64,000 nt of DNA, taken from positions 1,674,001-1,738,000 of the forward strand of contig NZ_JBBOBR010000001.1 in NCBI RefSeq assembly GCF_038002165.1, read 5' to 3'. This stretch comes from Cytobacillus sp. FSL H8-0458. Lineage in GTDB: Bacteria > Bacillota > Bacilli > Bacillales > Cytobacillaceae. The notes below the pieces were generated by a model that was not told the DNA's origin, made no database searches, and worked only from the letters and a program-made list of their open reading frames with translations. The translations under genes were made by a program, and so were the position numbers. Positions 55,204 through 64,000 of the stretch are shown here, in pieces (position 1 is the first letter of the stretch; each line of letters opens with the position of its first letter).

Positions 55204-56631
55204 ATGACAAACTTCTCTGCAGAAGAGCTCTGCACTCTTCACACCAGTCTTTCAAAAATAGATGTCAAAAGAATTAAAGAGGTCTCGGCCAATCTTTCAT
55301 TAATTGCGGACCTGAACCAGGCAAATGTTTTTGTAGACTGCCTTACAAAAGAAGGAAAACATGCAATTGTGGTAGCTGAAGCTGCCCCAAGCACAGCTAA
55401 ATCTGTTTATCAGAAGCCAGTCGCAGGCAAGTTCGCTTATGAAGCGTTTGAACCCGCCGTTTTGTATACCCTGAGGACCGGGAAAGATATGTTTCTCAAT
55501 CGCGCGCTGACACAGGAAGGCAAGACGGTTGAACAAAGTGTTGTGCCAATTATGGGATCGGAGGATCGGGTCATAGGGGCACTGATTATGGAAAAGGACA
55601 TCAGTGAGAAGCTTCAGCGCCAGCGAAAATTGGAAGCGCTATCAGAAGCAACAAAAACTTTAAGCGGGATACTCATTGGAATGGCAGAAGATCGGCCGAT
55701 TATTCCAGAGGTGATTGAGGAAGCCTTGTTCTTTATTGATCATGAAAATAAGGTAGTCTATAACAATCCATCGGCTACGAATCTCATCCACGAAATCGGG
55801 AAGGAAGATTGCAGGCCGGGCATTCCTCTTATTGATTGCTTTCCATGTATTCAAAAGATATTGAACGAACCTGAAGAACTTCTTGTTAAAGAACTGAAAA
55901 TGATGAATAAGGTTTTCCGTGTGAAAAAAATTCGTCTTCTTCAATTAGGCGGTAAATCGAATGGAGCCTTTATCATCCTTAAAGATCTGACCGAACTCAG
56001 AGAAAAAGAACGTGAAATTGCTGTTAAATCTGTGGCCATACGGGAAATCCATCACCGAGTTAAAAATAACCTGCAGACTGTAGCCAGCCTTTTGAGGCTT
56101 CAGATGAGAAGGGGTGTGCCGGAAGAAAGCAAGGTGCATTTCGTAGAAAGTCTAAACCGTATCTCAAGTATTGCTTCGGTATATGAAATTATTCTTTCGA
56201 GTTCAAGTGTGGATGAAGTGGATATTTATAGCTTAATAGAGAAAATTGGCAATATGCTTGTCCATGAAGCAAAACACGAGCAAAAAAAGATACATATTCA
56301 GTACAGGGGACCAAAGCTTTTAATCGACTCTGAAAAAGCTGTATCTCTGTCTCTGGTCATCAATGAACTTATACAGAATTGTGTAAAGCACGCATTTAAA
56401 CATATGCATGAAGGGATAGTCGAGGTCTGTTTCGAATATTCCAATGATAAAATTAAGGTTGAAGTCATTGATAACGGTGAAGGGTATTCCCCGGAAGCAA
56501 AACCTTCTCTAGGCTTGGATATTGTGAAAATGATGATCGAGCACGACCTATCCGGTCATTTTTTAATCGAACGGGCTGAAACAGGGACCGTTGCAGCTGT
56601 GCAATTTCCCTTTGAAAGGAAGGCGGAATAG
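55204..56631 (+). CDS. eutW: Ethanolamine sensor histidine kinase EutW
   Basis: 475 residues with no membrane segments: N-terminal sensor domain (1-150), a PAS-like domain (about 165-260) and a HisKA_2 kinase (phospho-His in REIHHRVKNNLQTVASLLRLQ, two overlapping parts; N box NELIQNCVKHAF; VIDNGEGYSP; LGLDIVKMMI). In Firmicutes, EutW detects ethanolamine and phosphorylates EutV. It lies 2 nt before eutV. Confidence 0.9.
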   Translation: MTNFSAEELCTLHTSLSKIDVKRIKEVSANLSLIADLNQANVFVDCLTKEGKHAIVVAEAAPSTAKSVYQKPVAGKFAYEAFEPAVLYTLRTGKDMFLNRALTQEGKTVEQSVVPIMGSEDRVIGALIMEKDISEKLQRQRKLEALSEATKTLSGILIGMAEDRPIIPEVIEEALFFIDHENKVVYNNPSATNLIHEIGKEDCRPGIPLIDCFPCIQKILNEPEELLVKELKMMNKVFRVKKIRLLQLGGKSNGAFIILKDLTELREKEREIAVKSVAIREIHHRVKNNLQTVASLLRLQMRRGVPEESKVHFVESLNRISSIASVYEIILSSSSVDEVDIYSLIEKIGNMLVHEAKHEQKKIHIQYRGPKLLIDSEKAVSLSLVINELIQNCVKHAFKHMHEGIVEVCFEYSNDKIKVEVIDNGEGYSPEAKPSLGLDIVKMMIEHDLSGHFLIERAETGTVAAVQFPFERKAE

Positions 56632-56633
56632 CT

Positions 56634-57206
56634 GTGAAAAAAAGAATTATGGTTGTGGAGGATGAATCCATTGTCCGCATGGACTTAAGCTTGATGCTAA
56701 AGGATGCCGGCTACGAAGTAGTTGCTGAGGCAGGCGATGGTGAAAGGGCGGTCGAGCTTGCTTTTTCACTAAAACCTGATTTAATCCTTATGGATATCAA
56801 GATGCCTAATCTCAATGGACTTAAAGCAAGTGAAATCATTTCCAATAAAATCAATACGCCCATCCTGCTCCTTACAGCATATAGTCAGCGGGAATATATC
56901 GATAAAGCCAAAAAGGCAAATATACTCGGCTACCTTGTTAAGCCGGTTAATGAAGCCAGTCTGATTCCAGCGGTTGAGATTGCGCTCAGGCAGGCAGAGA
57001 ATGCCAATGCAATCCGGGAACAAGTGGAAACCATGAATCAGAAGTTAAACGAAAGAAAAATAGTTGAAAAAGCAAAAGGCATTTTAATGGAAAAGTTTAA
57101 CCTGCCCGAAGAAGATGCCTTTAGGAAAATGCGAAAAATCAGCATGAACAAACAGGTTACACTGGAAAATGTGGCAAAGCGGATCATAGTAAAATATAAC
57201 GCTTAA
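56634..57206 (+). CDS. eutV: ANTAR-domain response regulator EutV
   Basis: 190 residues: receiver (VVEDESIVRMDL, phospho-Asp in DLILMDIKMPNLNG, Lys in LVKPV), a coiled-coil linker and a C-terminal ANTAR domain (VEKAKGILMEKFNLPEEDAFRKMRKISM, seen in two parts). ANTAR proteins bind RNA hairpins with hexaloops and stop terminators from forming. GTG start. Confidence 0.93.
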   Translation: MKKRIMVVEDESIVRMDLSLMLKDAGYEVVAEAGDGERAVELAFSLKPDLILMDIKMPNLNGLKASEIISNKINTPILLLTAYSQREYIDKAKKANILGYLVKPVNEASLIPAVEIALRQAENANAIREQVETMNQKLNERKIVEKAKGILMEKFNLPEEDAFRKMRKISMNKQVTLENVAKRIIVKYNA

Positions 57207-57229
57207 TATCTTTTACAAGTGGATAGAAC

Positions 57230-57282
57230 GGGCAAAGGTGCCATGCGTCTGCAAAAAGCTGACGTACGGCACCTTTTTGTCT
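57230..57282 (+). promoter_or_regulatory. Leader terminator with ANTAR-type hexaloop before eutH
   Basis: GGC-AAAGGT-GCC is a hexaloop hairpin with A1 and G4, as ANTAR proteins prefer. GGTGCC is also the 5' arm of the terminator: AAAGGTGCC..GCGTC pairs with GACGT..GGCACCTTTTT. The terminator follows eutV directly, so read-through into eutH would depend on EutV. Confidence 0.65.
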
Positions 57283-57384
57283 TTTTACTTATTCTTATAC
57301 TATCAAACTGCTATTTTATCCTATTTTCTTGTAAAAAAGCTGCAGGATTCCGTTAATATATAAAAACTTTTTAGGGAGGGATTT

Positions 57385-58647
57385 ATGATGGAAATGGTAG
57401 GTAAAATTGTTATTTACATTATCATGGCTTGTGCCGTAGCTGGGGCCTTTGCTGCCATCCGCAACAGTGATGAGGGATTAGGAAAGCAATTTATGGAGGG
57501 GCTTCATGCAGTCGGCCATATCTTTGTTCCGGCTGCCGGCATAATGGCATCCATTCCGTATTTATCGTGGTTTATTGATAAGGTCTGCGGCCCATTTTTT
57601 GCTGCGATAGGGGCAGATCCTGCCATAGCTGCAACTGCCATATTGGCAACCGATATGGGCGGCTATCAGCTGGCAGAAGTCTTAAAGCAGACACAGGAAG
57701 GCTGGATCATGGCGATGATTGTCGGTTTTATGGCGGGTGCAACCATTGTTTTCTCCATACCGATGGGCCTGGCCATGCTTGATAAGAGAGACCATAAATA
57801 TATGGCTCTTGGTGTGATGTCAGGAGTTCTGACCATTCCAATCGGCGCTTTCATTTCAAGTGTGATTATTGCGGTTTCAAGCTCAAGTTTCAGGGATTTC
57901 ATTTCCACATCCGGCGAGGCAAAATATCAGTTCGCGCTCGGCTTAGGACAAATCTTATTGAATTTAAGCCCGCTTTTAATCTTTGTTGTATTGATTGCCG
58001 CAGGCTTGTATTTCCTTCCAGATTTAATGATCAACGGCTTCATGTGGTTTGGGCGTATTCTAGATGCAGGGATTAAGCTTGTTTTGGTATTTTCAATTGT
58101 GGAAATCTTTACGGGCTTATTCTCAACTGTATTTGGAGGCTGGGGCTTCCACCCAATCATGGCAGATGCGGAGGATCAATTCCGGGCGCTTGAAACTGCC
58201 GGCTATATTGGAATTATGCTTGCCGGTGCATTCCCGATGGTTTATCTTCTTCAGAAATATGCCGGCGGCCCGCTGGAAGCGCTTGGCAGCAAAGTAGGGT
58301 TAAGCAAGGAAGGAAGTGCAGGTATTGTAGCTACAATCGCAAACATCCTTGCTATGTTTAAATTGGTCAGAACAATGCCGCCTAAAGATAAAGTCATTAA
58401 TATTTCCTTTGCAGTCTGTGCGGCCTTTTTGCTTGGTGATCATTTATCCTTTACAGCAAATTTCCAGCCTACATTAATCCTTCCTATTATAGCCGGTAAA
58501 ATTTCTGCCGGAGTCATAGGGATAGGATTAGCGTACTGGCTATCTGTACCAAAGGCTCTGGAATTGGAGAAAAAAGACCGTGAAGCTGGCATTATCGGAA
58601 AAGATGAATATTTAACGAAAGAAAAAAAAGTAAAAAAAGCAATATAA
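57385..58647 (+). CDS. eutH: Ethanolamine transporter EutH
   Basis: 420 residues with about ten hydrophobic segments and EutH signatures ([22 protein letters not shown], read in two parts; [23 protein letters not shown]). It helps ethanolamine cross the membrane when it is scarce. GGGAGGG before tandem ATGs. A weak promoter (TTGTAA, about 18 nt, TTAATA near 57330-57358) may also lie after the leader terminator. Confidence 0.92.
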   Translation: MMEMVGKIVIYIIMACAVAGAFAAIRNSDEGLGKQFMEGLHAVGHIFVPAAGIMASIPYLSWFIDKVCGPFFAAIGADPAIAATAILATDMGGYQLAEVLKQTQEGWIMAMIVGFMAGATIVFSIPMGLAMLDKRDHKYMALGVMSGVLTIPIGAFISSVIIAVSSSSFRDFISTSGEAKYQFALGLGQILLNLSPLLIFVVLIAAGLYFLPDLMINGFMWFGRILDAGIKLVLVFSIVEIFTGLFSTVFGGWGFHPIMADAEDQFRALETAGYIGIMLAGAFPMVYLLQKYAGGPLEALGSKVGLSKEGSAGIVATIANILAMFKLVRTMPPKDKVINISFAVCAAFLLGDHLSFTANFQPTLILPIIAGKISAGVIGIGLAYWLSVPKALELEKKDREAGIIGKDEYLTKEKKVKKAI

Positions 58648-58675
58648 GCAGCAGTCACCTGGGAGGGCCGAAGCA

Positions 58676-59017
58676 ATGAATGAAGAAAAACAACGATTTA
58701 TACAGGAATTTGTGCCAGGAAAACAAGTAACACTCAGCCATTTAATCGCAAATCCTGATCCGGATATGTTTGAAAAACTCGGGATCCAGCAGGCAGGAGC
58801 ATTAGGAATTTTAACACTGACACCAAGTGAAACGGTTATCATTGCAGGAGATCTGGCGACAAAAGCTGCAGATGTGCAGATCGGGTTCCTGGACCGGTTC
58901 ACTGGCAGTCTTGTAATTGTAGGAACCGTTTCAGCTGTGCAAATGGCCATGGAGGAAATCAACCGCTTTCTATCTGAAACACTGAGGTACACTCCTTCGG
59001 AAATAACTAAATCATAA
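58676..59017 (+). CDS. eutS: Microcompartment shell protein EutS
   Basis: 113 residues, one BMC domain of the EutS (bent hexamer) type: [42 protein letters not shown] (two parts). It forms shell facets of the Eut microcompartment. GGGAGG before the ATG; 28 nt after eutH. Confidence 0.92.
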   Translation: MNEEKQRFIQEFVPGKQVTLSHLIANPDPDMFEKLGIQQAGALGILTLTPSETVIIAGDLATKAADVQIGFLDRFTGSLVIVGTVSAVQMAMEEINRFLSETLRYTPSEITKS

Positions 59018-59030
59018 GGAGCTGTATAAA

Positions 59031-59531
59031 ATGTCCAAAATGAACAGAGCCATGCTGATCGGTTCCATCGGGGCTGGAAAGTCGACGTTAACAAATGCCC
59101 TTCTTGGCCGCAAAGCGGAAGCGGTTAAAACACAGGCATTGAACTATTATGACTGGATTGTGGATACACCTGGGGAATATACAGAAAATCCATTTTTCTA
59201 TAAAAATATCATGGCTACGGCACTCGAAGTGACCCATGTACTATATTTGCAGGATTCTACTAAACAGAAAACGATTTTTCCGCCGGGATTCAGTACAGGA
59301 TTTAACAAGCTTCCGATTGGTGTTGTGACAAAAAGCGATGCTCAAAAATCTGACGTGAACTCAGCTTTCAGGCAGCTTAGAAGTGTCATCCCTACAGGAC
59401 CAATAGTCATCACCTCTTCTATTACCGGAAAAGGTCTTGAAGAAATCCGCAGTCTTGTAAAATGCGATTCTCTTCAGGAAATGAAGGATTATGCAGATTC
59501 ATTGCCGGATAATGTCGTAATTTTCAATTGA
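59031..59531 (+). CDS. eutP: EutP, P-loop NTPase of the eut locus
   Basis: 166 residues. Walker A GSIGAGKSTLT; DTPGEYTENP and TKSDAQ follow as in Ras-like GTPases. The EutP/PduV family is tied to microcompartment genes; acetate kinase activity or positioning roles have been proposed for members. 13 nt after eutS. Confidence 0.9.
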   Translation: MSKMNRAMLIGSIGAGKSTLTNALLGRKAEAVKTQALNYYDWIVDTPGEYTENPFFYKNIMATALEVTHVLYLQDSTKQKTIFPPGFSTGFNKLPIGVVTKSDAQKSDVNSAFRQLRSVIPTGPIVITSSITGKGLEEIRSLVKCDSLQEMKDYADSLPDNVVIFN

Positions 59532-59587
59532 AACCCTTTACAAAATTGAGATAATAGAATATATTCTAATTATACAAAAGAATAAAT

Positions 59588-59648
59588 CAGGCAAAGGCGC
59601 CTTGTATGAACAATCAATACATGATTGCTCATATAGGTGCCTTTTTTT
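59588..59648 (+). promoter_or_regulatory. Leader terminator with ANTAR-type hexaloop before eutA
   Basis: AGGC-AAAGGC-GCCT is a perfect 4-bp stem with a hexaloop having A1 and G4. GGCGCCT is shared with a long terminator (GGCGCCT..TATGA..AATCA against TGATT..TCATA..GGTGCC) and T7. It separates eutP from eutA. Confidence 0.7.
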
Positions 59649-59692
59649 ATTTACCTGCAAATCAGATAATTTGTTTCATTAAGGCGGGGATC

Positions 59693-61141
59693 ATGTTGAA
59701 TCGTTACGATCCACAAAAAGAGAATATCATCAGCGCTGGAATTGACATCGGAACGAGTACGACCAAACTCGTCATCAGCAGATTTTCTCTCATGAATATG
59801 GCAGGCGGAACCCATATGCCGAGAATCGAGATAATAGAAAAAGAAGTGCTCTACCAAAGCCCGATTTACCGGACTCCTCTACTGACGGCCTCATCTATTG
59901 ATATTGAAGCTGTAGAGAAGCTTGTAAGAGAGGAGTATGAATCTGCAGGAATTGTGCCGGGTGATATTAAAACAGGAGCTGTCATTATTACAGGTGAAAC
60001 GGCCACAAAACAGAATGCAGAAGAAATGGTCCATTACTTATCTGACCACGCCGGAGATTTTCTGGTGGCAACAGCGGGGCCGGATTTGGAAGGAATCATT
60101 GCTGCAAAAGGATCAGGAGCTTATGAGTTTTCTAAAAGGACAGGAAAGACAGTAGCTAATATTGATATTGGCGGAGGCACTGCCAATGCAGCAGTCTATC
60201 GTTCCGGAAGGTTATGCGGGACATGTACCCTGCATATCGGCGGCAGACTGATTGAATTTGCTGACGGCAAAGTAAGAAGTATTTCTCCTCCCGTTCAAAA
60301 AATCCTTCAGCAATGGGGGGCTGATTTAAAAATAGAGGACAGCCGAAATCACCCTATCATTAAAAAACTGACAGACTACATGGCAGAATTAATTGGCCGA
60401 ATGCTAAGGAGAGAGCTTCGGGAGGATGATATGCCTCTGCTCTTGGGACATGAGCCGAATTGGACAGAGAATATCGAATTCATCATGTTTTCTGGCGGAA
60501 TCAGTGAATGCCTGTACAAATATGAGAAAGCAGGTTCCTCACCTGCACAGTATGAAGATATAGGCGAAGTGCTGGCTCAGTCACTGAGGAATTGTACGGA
60601 TCTGGCATTCTGGAAATGGGAGAAACCGGAAGAAACGGTCAGGGCAACAGTACTCGGAGCAGGCACACAAACAACTGAAATCAGCGGCGCTACCATTCAT
60701 GTTGAAGGTCATGAATTGCCCATTCGCAACTTGCCAGTATATCAGATCAGTTTTAATCACAATTTGGAAAAGGGTCTCCATCTAATTCAACAGGCAGTAA
60801 AAAAGGCGGTTGAAATGTATGATCCCCAGAAGGAGGGACAGAATTTTGCGCTGTATTTAACTGCACTACCCTATCTGGGTTTTCGTGATATTCAAGAGTT
60901 ATCTTCAGTCCTGCTGAAATCCATACAAGTAAAGCCTAAACCAGAACAGCCGCTTATTGTCGTATTAGAAAGTGACCACGCTAAAGTTCTTGGCCAGACG
61001 ATAAAAGTTCAGGAATCAAAGCAAAGTATCGTATGCATTGACCAAATAAAGGTAGAGCATGGCGATTACATAGATATCGGCAGCCTGCTTCAAACCAATG
61101 TAGTACCTGTTGTCATTAAAACATTGACATTCCATCAGTAA
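59693..61141 (+). CDS. eutA: EutA, reactivating factor of ethanolamine ammonia-lyase
   Basis: 482 residues from ATG 59693; an upstream ATG at 59606 lies inside the leader terminator. It has an actin-like ATPase fold: GIDIGTSTTKLVISR (phosphate 1) and ANIDIGGGTANAAVYR (phosphate 2), then MFSGGISEC. It exchanges damaged cobalamin from EutBC. One copy serves two lyase pairs here. Confidence 0.92.
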   Translation: MLNRYDPQKENIISAGIDIGTSTTKLVISRFSLMNMAGGTHMPRIEIIEKEVLYQSPIYRTPLLTASSIDIEAVEKLVREEYESAGIVPGDIKTGAVIITGETATKQNAEEMVHYLSDHAGDFLVATAGPDLEGIIAAKGSGAYEFSKRTGKTVANIDIGGGTANAAVYRSGRLCGTCTLHIGGRLIEFADGKVRSISPPVQKILQQWGADLKIEDSRNHPIIKKLTDYMAELIGRMLRRELREDDMPLLLGHEPNWTENIEFIMFSGGISECLYKYEKAGSSPAQYEDIGEVLAQSLRNCTDLAFWKWEKPEETVRATVLGAGTQTTEISGATIHVEGHELPIRNLPVYQISFNHNLEKGLHLIQQAVKKAVEMYDPQKEGQNFALYLTALPYLGFRDIQELSSVLLKSIQVKPKPEQPLIVVLESDHAKVLGQTIKVQESKQSIVCIDQIKVEHGDYIDIGSLLQTNVVPVVIKTLTFHQ

Positions 61142-61158
61142 GAAAGGAGGGATCTTTT

Positions 61159-62523
61159 ATGAAGCTGCAAACCAGTCATTTAGGGAATGTATACCAGTTT
61201 CATAATCTGAAAGATTTATTCGCTAAAGCAAATGAAGAAAAGTCAGGGGACCGACTCGCGGGAATAGCAGCTGAAACCGTCCAGGAAAGAATCGCGGCAA
61301 AATTGGTTCTAAGCCAGTTAACCCTATCTGATATCCGCGAAAATCCTATGCTTTCGCCTGAAGAGGATGAGGTTTCGAGAATTATAGAAAGCGGGATAAA
61401 TGAACCCGTCTATATAAGCATAAAAAATTGGTCAGTGGCTGAACTTCGTGAATATATTCTGGACGATGGCACGACAGGTGAAGATCTAAAACGAATCAGC
61501 AGGGGATTGAACAGTGAAATGATCGCCGCTGCCGCAAAAATCATGTCTAATCTTGATCTTGTTCATGCCGCAAATAAAATCGAAATACTCACCAAATGCA
61601 ATATAACGATTGGATACAAAGGAACCCTGGCTTCCCGTCTGCAGCCAAATCATCCAACCGATAATGTGGATGGCATGATTGCATCACTTAAAGAAGGTCT
61701 TTCCTACGGCATAGGGGATGCAGTGATTGGAATTAATCCTGTGGATGATTCGGTTGAAAGTGTAAAGAGATTGCTCCACGCCACTCATGCTTTTATCAAA
61801 GACTGGGAAATACCAACACAAAACTGTGTGCTTGCGCATGTAACAGCCCAAATGAAAGCTATCGAACAGGGAGCACCTGCCGATATGATCTTCCAAAGCA
61901 TAGCAGGAACAGAGGCTGCCAACCGGTCATTTGGAATTACGGCCTCACTTCTTGAGGAAGCAAATGATATGGCAAGAACTCTCGGAACCGGAACCGGGCC
62001 TCAACGTTTATATTTTGAAACGGGCCAAGGTTCAGAGCTTTCCGCTGAAGCTCATTTTGGAATGGATCAGATGACACTGGAATCGAGAAATTACGGCTTT
62101 GCCCGGCATTATGACCCTTACATCGTAAATACAGTCGTTGGTTTCATTGGGCCTGAGTATTTGTACAACAATAAGCAAGTTATCAGGGCTGGGCTTGAGG
62201 ACCATTTTATGGGGAAAATGCACGGCATCCCAATGGGTGTTGATATCTGCTATACGAACCATATTAAGGCCGATCAAAATGATATCGAAGACCTTGGCGT
62301 TCTGCTGACAGCAGCTGGAGTGAATTTTATTATTGCTGCCCCAATGGGAGATGATTGCATGCTCAATTACCAATCCATGAGCTATCATGATGTAGCCACC
62401 TTAAGGCAGACCATGAATAAGAAGCCATCTCCAATATTCAGTGATTGGCTTGAAAAAATGGGAATCTTCGAAAATGGGAAGCTGAGCAAAATCGCAGGCG
62501 ATCCAACCATTTTTTCACGATAG
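61159..62523 (+). CDS. eutB: Ethanolamine ammonia-lyase large subunit, EutB2
   Basis: 454 residues with all expected residues: SRLQPNHP (Arg, Gln), GINPVDDS (Asn), YFETGQGSE (Glu), VVGFIGPE (Phe) and PMGVDICYTNH with Asp362. With EutC2 and adenosylcobalamin it turns ethanolamine into acetaldehyde and ammonia inside the microcompartment. 17 nt after eutA; AAGGAGGGA before the ATG. Confidence 0.95.
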   Translation: MKLQTSHLGNVYQFHNLKDLFAKANEEKSGDRLAGIAAETVQERIAAKLVLSQLTLSDIRENPMLSPEEDEVSRIIESGINEPVYISIKNWSVAELREYILDDGTTGEDLKRISRGLNSEMIAAAAKIMSNLDLVHAANKIEILTKCNITIGYKGTLASRLQPNHPTDNVDGMIASLKEGLSYGIGDAVIGINPVDDSVESVKRLLHATHAFIKDWEIPTQNCVLAHVTAQMKAIEQGAPADMIFQSIAGTEAANRSFGITASLLEEANDMARTLGTGTGPQRLYFETGQGSELSAEAHFGMDQMTLESRNYGFARHYDPYIVNTVVGFIGPEYLYNNKQVIRAGLEDHFMGKMHGIPMGVDICYTNHIKADQNDIEDLGVLLTAAGVNFIIAAPMGDDCMLNYQSMSYHDVATLRQTMNKKPSPIFSDWLEKMGIFENGKLSKIAGDPTIFSR

Positions 62524-62535
62524 GAGTTGAAAATA

Positions 62536-63552
62536 ATGAATCCTGAACTGATTGAAAAAGTAACACGCCTTGTAGTGGAAAAACTTCAATCCCAGCAAAA
62601 CGATGATGTGAAGGAGCATAAAAGCAGCGCAGGAGTGAAATTTTGGGACCATACTTCTAAAATCCATCATGAACCATCCAAGATGCCAGTGGAGGTAATC
62701 GAAACTGGAAAGGAAGCAACAGACAGTTTAATTAAAATTAAAAGCTATCAGAATACAAATGACATTCGAAAGACCTCAACAGATAAAGCGAGTCATGATA
62801 AGACCAAAAGTTTTTCAGAAAAGACAGGCATTGATAATCCCGCAGACCCAGTTGAGCTGCAGGCACTTATCAGCAAAACACCTGCAAGAATCGGGGTGGG
62901 AAGAGCAGGTTCAAGACCGAAGACAGACACATGGCTGAAATTCCGCTTCGACCATGCAGCGGCAGTCGATGCTGTCTATGGAGATGTAAATGACGAGCTT
63001 ATAACCCGTCTCGGACTTTTTAAGGTCAACACGATGGTGGAAGAAAAAGAAGTTTACATCCGCAGGCCCGATTATGGCAGAAAGCTATCAGAGGAAGCCA
63101 AGAAGATCATTCTTACTAAATGCGAAAAAGAACCGGCTGTTCAAATCATTCTGTCTGACGGGCTGAGCTCAAGTGCCATCGAAGAAAATGCAGAGGATGT
63201 GTATTTATCCCTTCAGCAATCCCTAAAAAGTTTAGGACTTGATATGGGGACCCCTTTTTATATCGAAAAAGGCAGGGTGGCTGTTATGGATGAAGTTGGG
63301 GATCTCCTGAAGCCTAAAGTAGTTGTGTTATTGATAGGCGAACGGCCTGGTCTGGTCAGTGCTGAATCATTAAGTGCCTACCTTTGCTATGAACCCCGTA
63401 AAGGAACGATCGAAGCTGACCGGATGGTAATTTCCAATATACATAAAGGCGGAATTCCTCCTGCAGAGGCCGGGGCCTATCTTGGAACGGTCATTCAAAA
63501 AGTAATTAAATATGAAGCAAGTGGTGTATCGCTCGTTAAAAAGGAAGGGTAG
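62536..63552 (+). CDS. eutC: Ethanolamine ammonia-lyase small subunit, EutC2
   Basis: 338 residues from ATG 62536 (AGGAG 9 nt upstream; a TTG at 62527 is too close). N-terminal amphipathic helix MNPELIEKVTRLVVEKLQSQ, a hydrophilic linker of about 75 residues, then the EutC core (ARIGVGRAGSRPKTD, FDHAAAVDAV, LSDGLSSSAIEEN, LLIGERPGLVSAES, NIHKGGIPPAEAGAY). The helix is of the cargo-targeting type. Confidence 0.93.
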   Translation: MNPELIEKVTRLVVEKLQSQQNDDVKEHKSSAGVKFWDHTSKIHHEPSKMPVEVIETGKEATDSLIKIKSYQNTNDIRKTSTDKASHDKTKSFSEKTGIDNPADPVELQALISKTPARIGVGRAGSRPKTDTWLKFRFDHAAAVDAVYGDVNDELITRLGLFKVNTMVEEKEVYIRRPDYGRKLSEEAKKIILTKCEKEPAVQIILSDGLSSSAIEENAEDVYLSLQQSLKSLGLDMGTPFYIEKGRVAVMDEVGDLLKPKVVVLLIGERPGLVSAESLSAYLCYEPRKGTIEADRMVISNIHKGGIPPAEAGAYLGTVIQKVIKYEASGVSLVKKEG

Positions 63553-63564
63553 GAGGCAGAAAAA

Positions 63565-64000
63565 ATGGGATTAGAACGCATTCACGCTGATATATTGGCT
63601 GTTCGGGTGATTCCTAATGTGGACCAGGAGCTAGCAAAGCAGTTTCAGCTTAAGCCCCATCACCGAAGTTTGGCGATTTTCACCTCTACCGTCGATGACG
63701 TAGGCTATACTGCACTCGATGAAGCTACTAAAAGAGCAGATGTCGAAGTGGTGTATGCCAGGTCCTTTTATGCGGGCGCTGCTCATGCTTCCGGGCCATT
63801 ATCAGGTGAAATGATCGGCATTATTGCAGGTCCATCCCCTGATGAAGTCAAAAGCGGTATGGAGGCCGTATTTCAGACAGCTGAATCCGATGCTTATTTT
63901 GAAGCGCTTGATCAGGAAAAATCACATGCCATTTATGCGCATGTTGTTTCCAGAACAGGATCCTATCTGTCTAAGGAAGCAGGCATCAATATCGGAGAGC
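63565..64000 (+). CDS. eutL: Microcompartment shell protein EutL (cut by window edge)
   Basis: ATG 63565 follows AGGAGG; the frame is open to the end (145 codons). DILAVRVIPNVDQELAKQF and SSTVDDVGY-like FTSTVDDVGYTALDEATK, then YARSFYAGAAHASGPLSGE match EutL, a tandem BMC trimer with a gated pore. More eut genes are expected beyond 64000. Confidence 0.9.
   Translation, partial: MGLERIHADILAVRVIPNVDQELAKQFQLKPHHRSLAIFTSTVDDVGYTALDEATKRADVEVVYARSFYAGAAHASGPLSGEMIGIIAGPSPDEVKSGMEAVFQTAESDAYFEALDQEKSHAIYAHVVSRTGSYLSKEAGINIGE

Overview
The window looks like chromosome of a spore-forming, Gram-positive Bacillaceae species, of the Bacillus/Cytobacillus/Mesobacillus kind. The evidence is strong AGGAGG ribosome sites with frequent TTG and GTG starts, CotF-type coat proteins, a Spo0E-like gene, SipW/TasA, a Bce-type resistance module, NagP/NagB and SasA. 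The genus is an inference; no rRNA or tRNA gene is present.

Layout. 1-5460: a truncated ORF, two divergent CotF-type gene pairs with a zinc alcohol dehydrogenase, a structured RNA candidate (copy 1), a YqhV-like protein, a methyltransferase and a GrpB-family protein. 5461-9500: hairpin repeats, a divergent N-acetylglucosamine locus (nagP against nagB plus a SIS protein) with paired operators, a frameshifted Spo0E-like gene and a TGCAAATA array. 9508-14003: a complete Bce-type module (permease, ATPase, histidine kinase, response regulator). 14100-26011: a TauE/SafE permease, then a matrix and exoprotease island (bacillolysin, DUF4047-like protein, SipW, TasA-like protein, two XRE-TPR regulators, a 1170-residue Vpr-like protease). 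26025-35200: MarR-MFS, a SasA-type alarmone synthetase operon ending in its probable TetR regulator, an OFA transporter, two tiny CxxC proteins, RNA copy 2, a ring-cleaving dioxygenase and another MFS transporter.

35538-45068 is an acyl-CoA catabolic cluster: two acyl-CoA dehydrogenases, two dehydrogenases, a ligase, a thioesterase, an ACAD10-like phosphotransferase and a quinone-oxidoreductase-like protein. Its TetR regulator sits in the middle, and matching operator-like sites precede both halves. 45229-51414 is accessory: an AT-rich VOC gene, a methyltransferase/SDR pair, hairpin repeats, an AT-rich patatin plus hydrophobic-protein island, an IS1182 remnant, a palindromic repeat and an MFS transporter.

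51525-64000 is an ethanolamine-utilisation locus running off the right edge: P1 peptidase, eutB1-eutC1, eutW-eutV, eutH-eutS-eutP-eutA-eutB2-eutC2-eutL. Sensor kinase EutW and ANTAR regulator EutV probably act on leader RNAs; three terminators before eut blocks carry hexaloop hairpins that fit ANTAR targets. The most interesting observation is that EutB1 keeps most lyase active-site residues but has Ala where EutB2 (and, from memory, E. coli EutB Asp362) has the Asp that contacts the substrate amino group. It may act on a different substrate. Other strong signals are the twin structured RNAs, the triple palindromic operator before sasA, and the patatin island.
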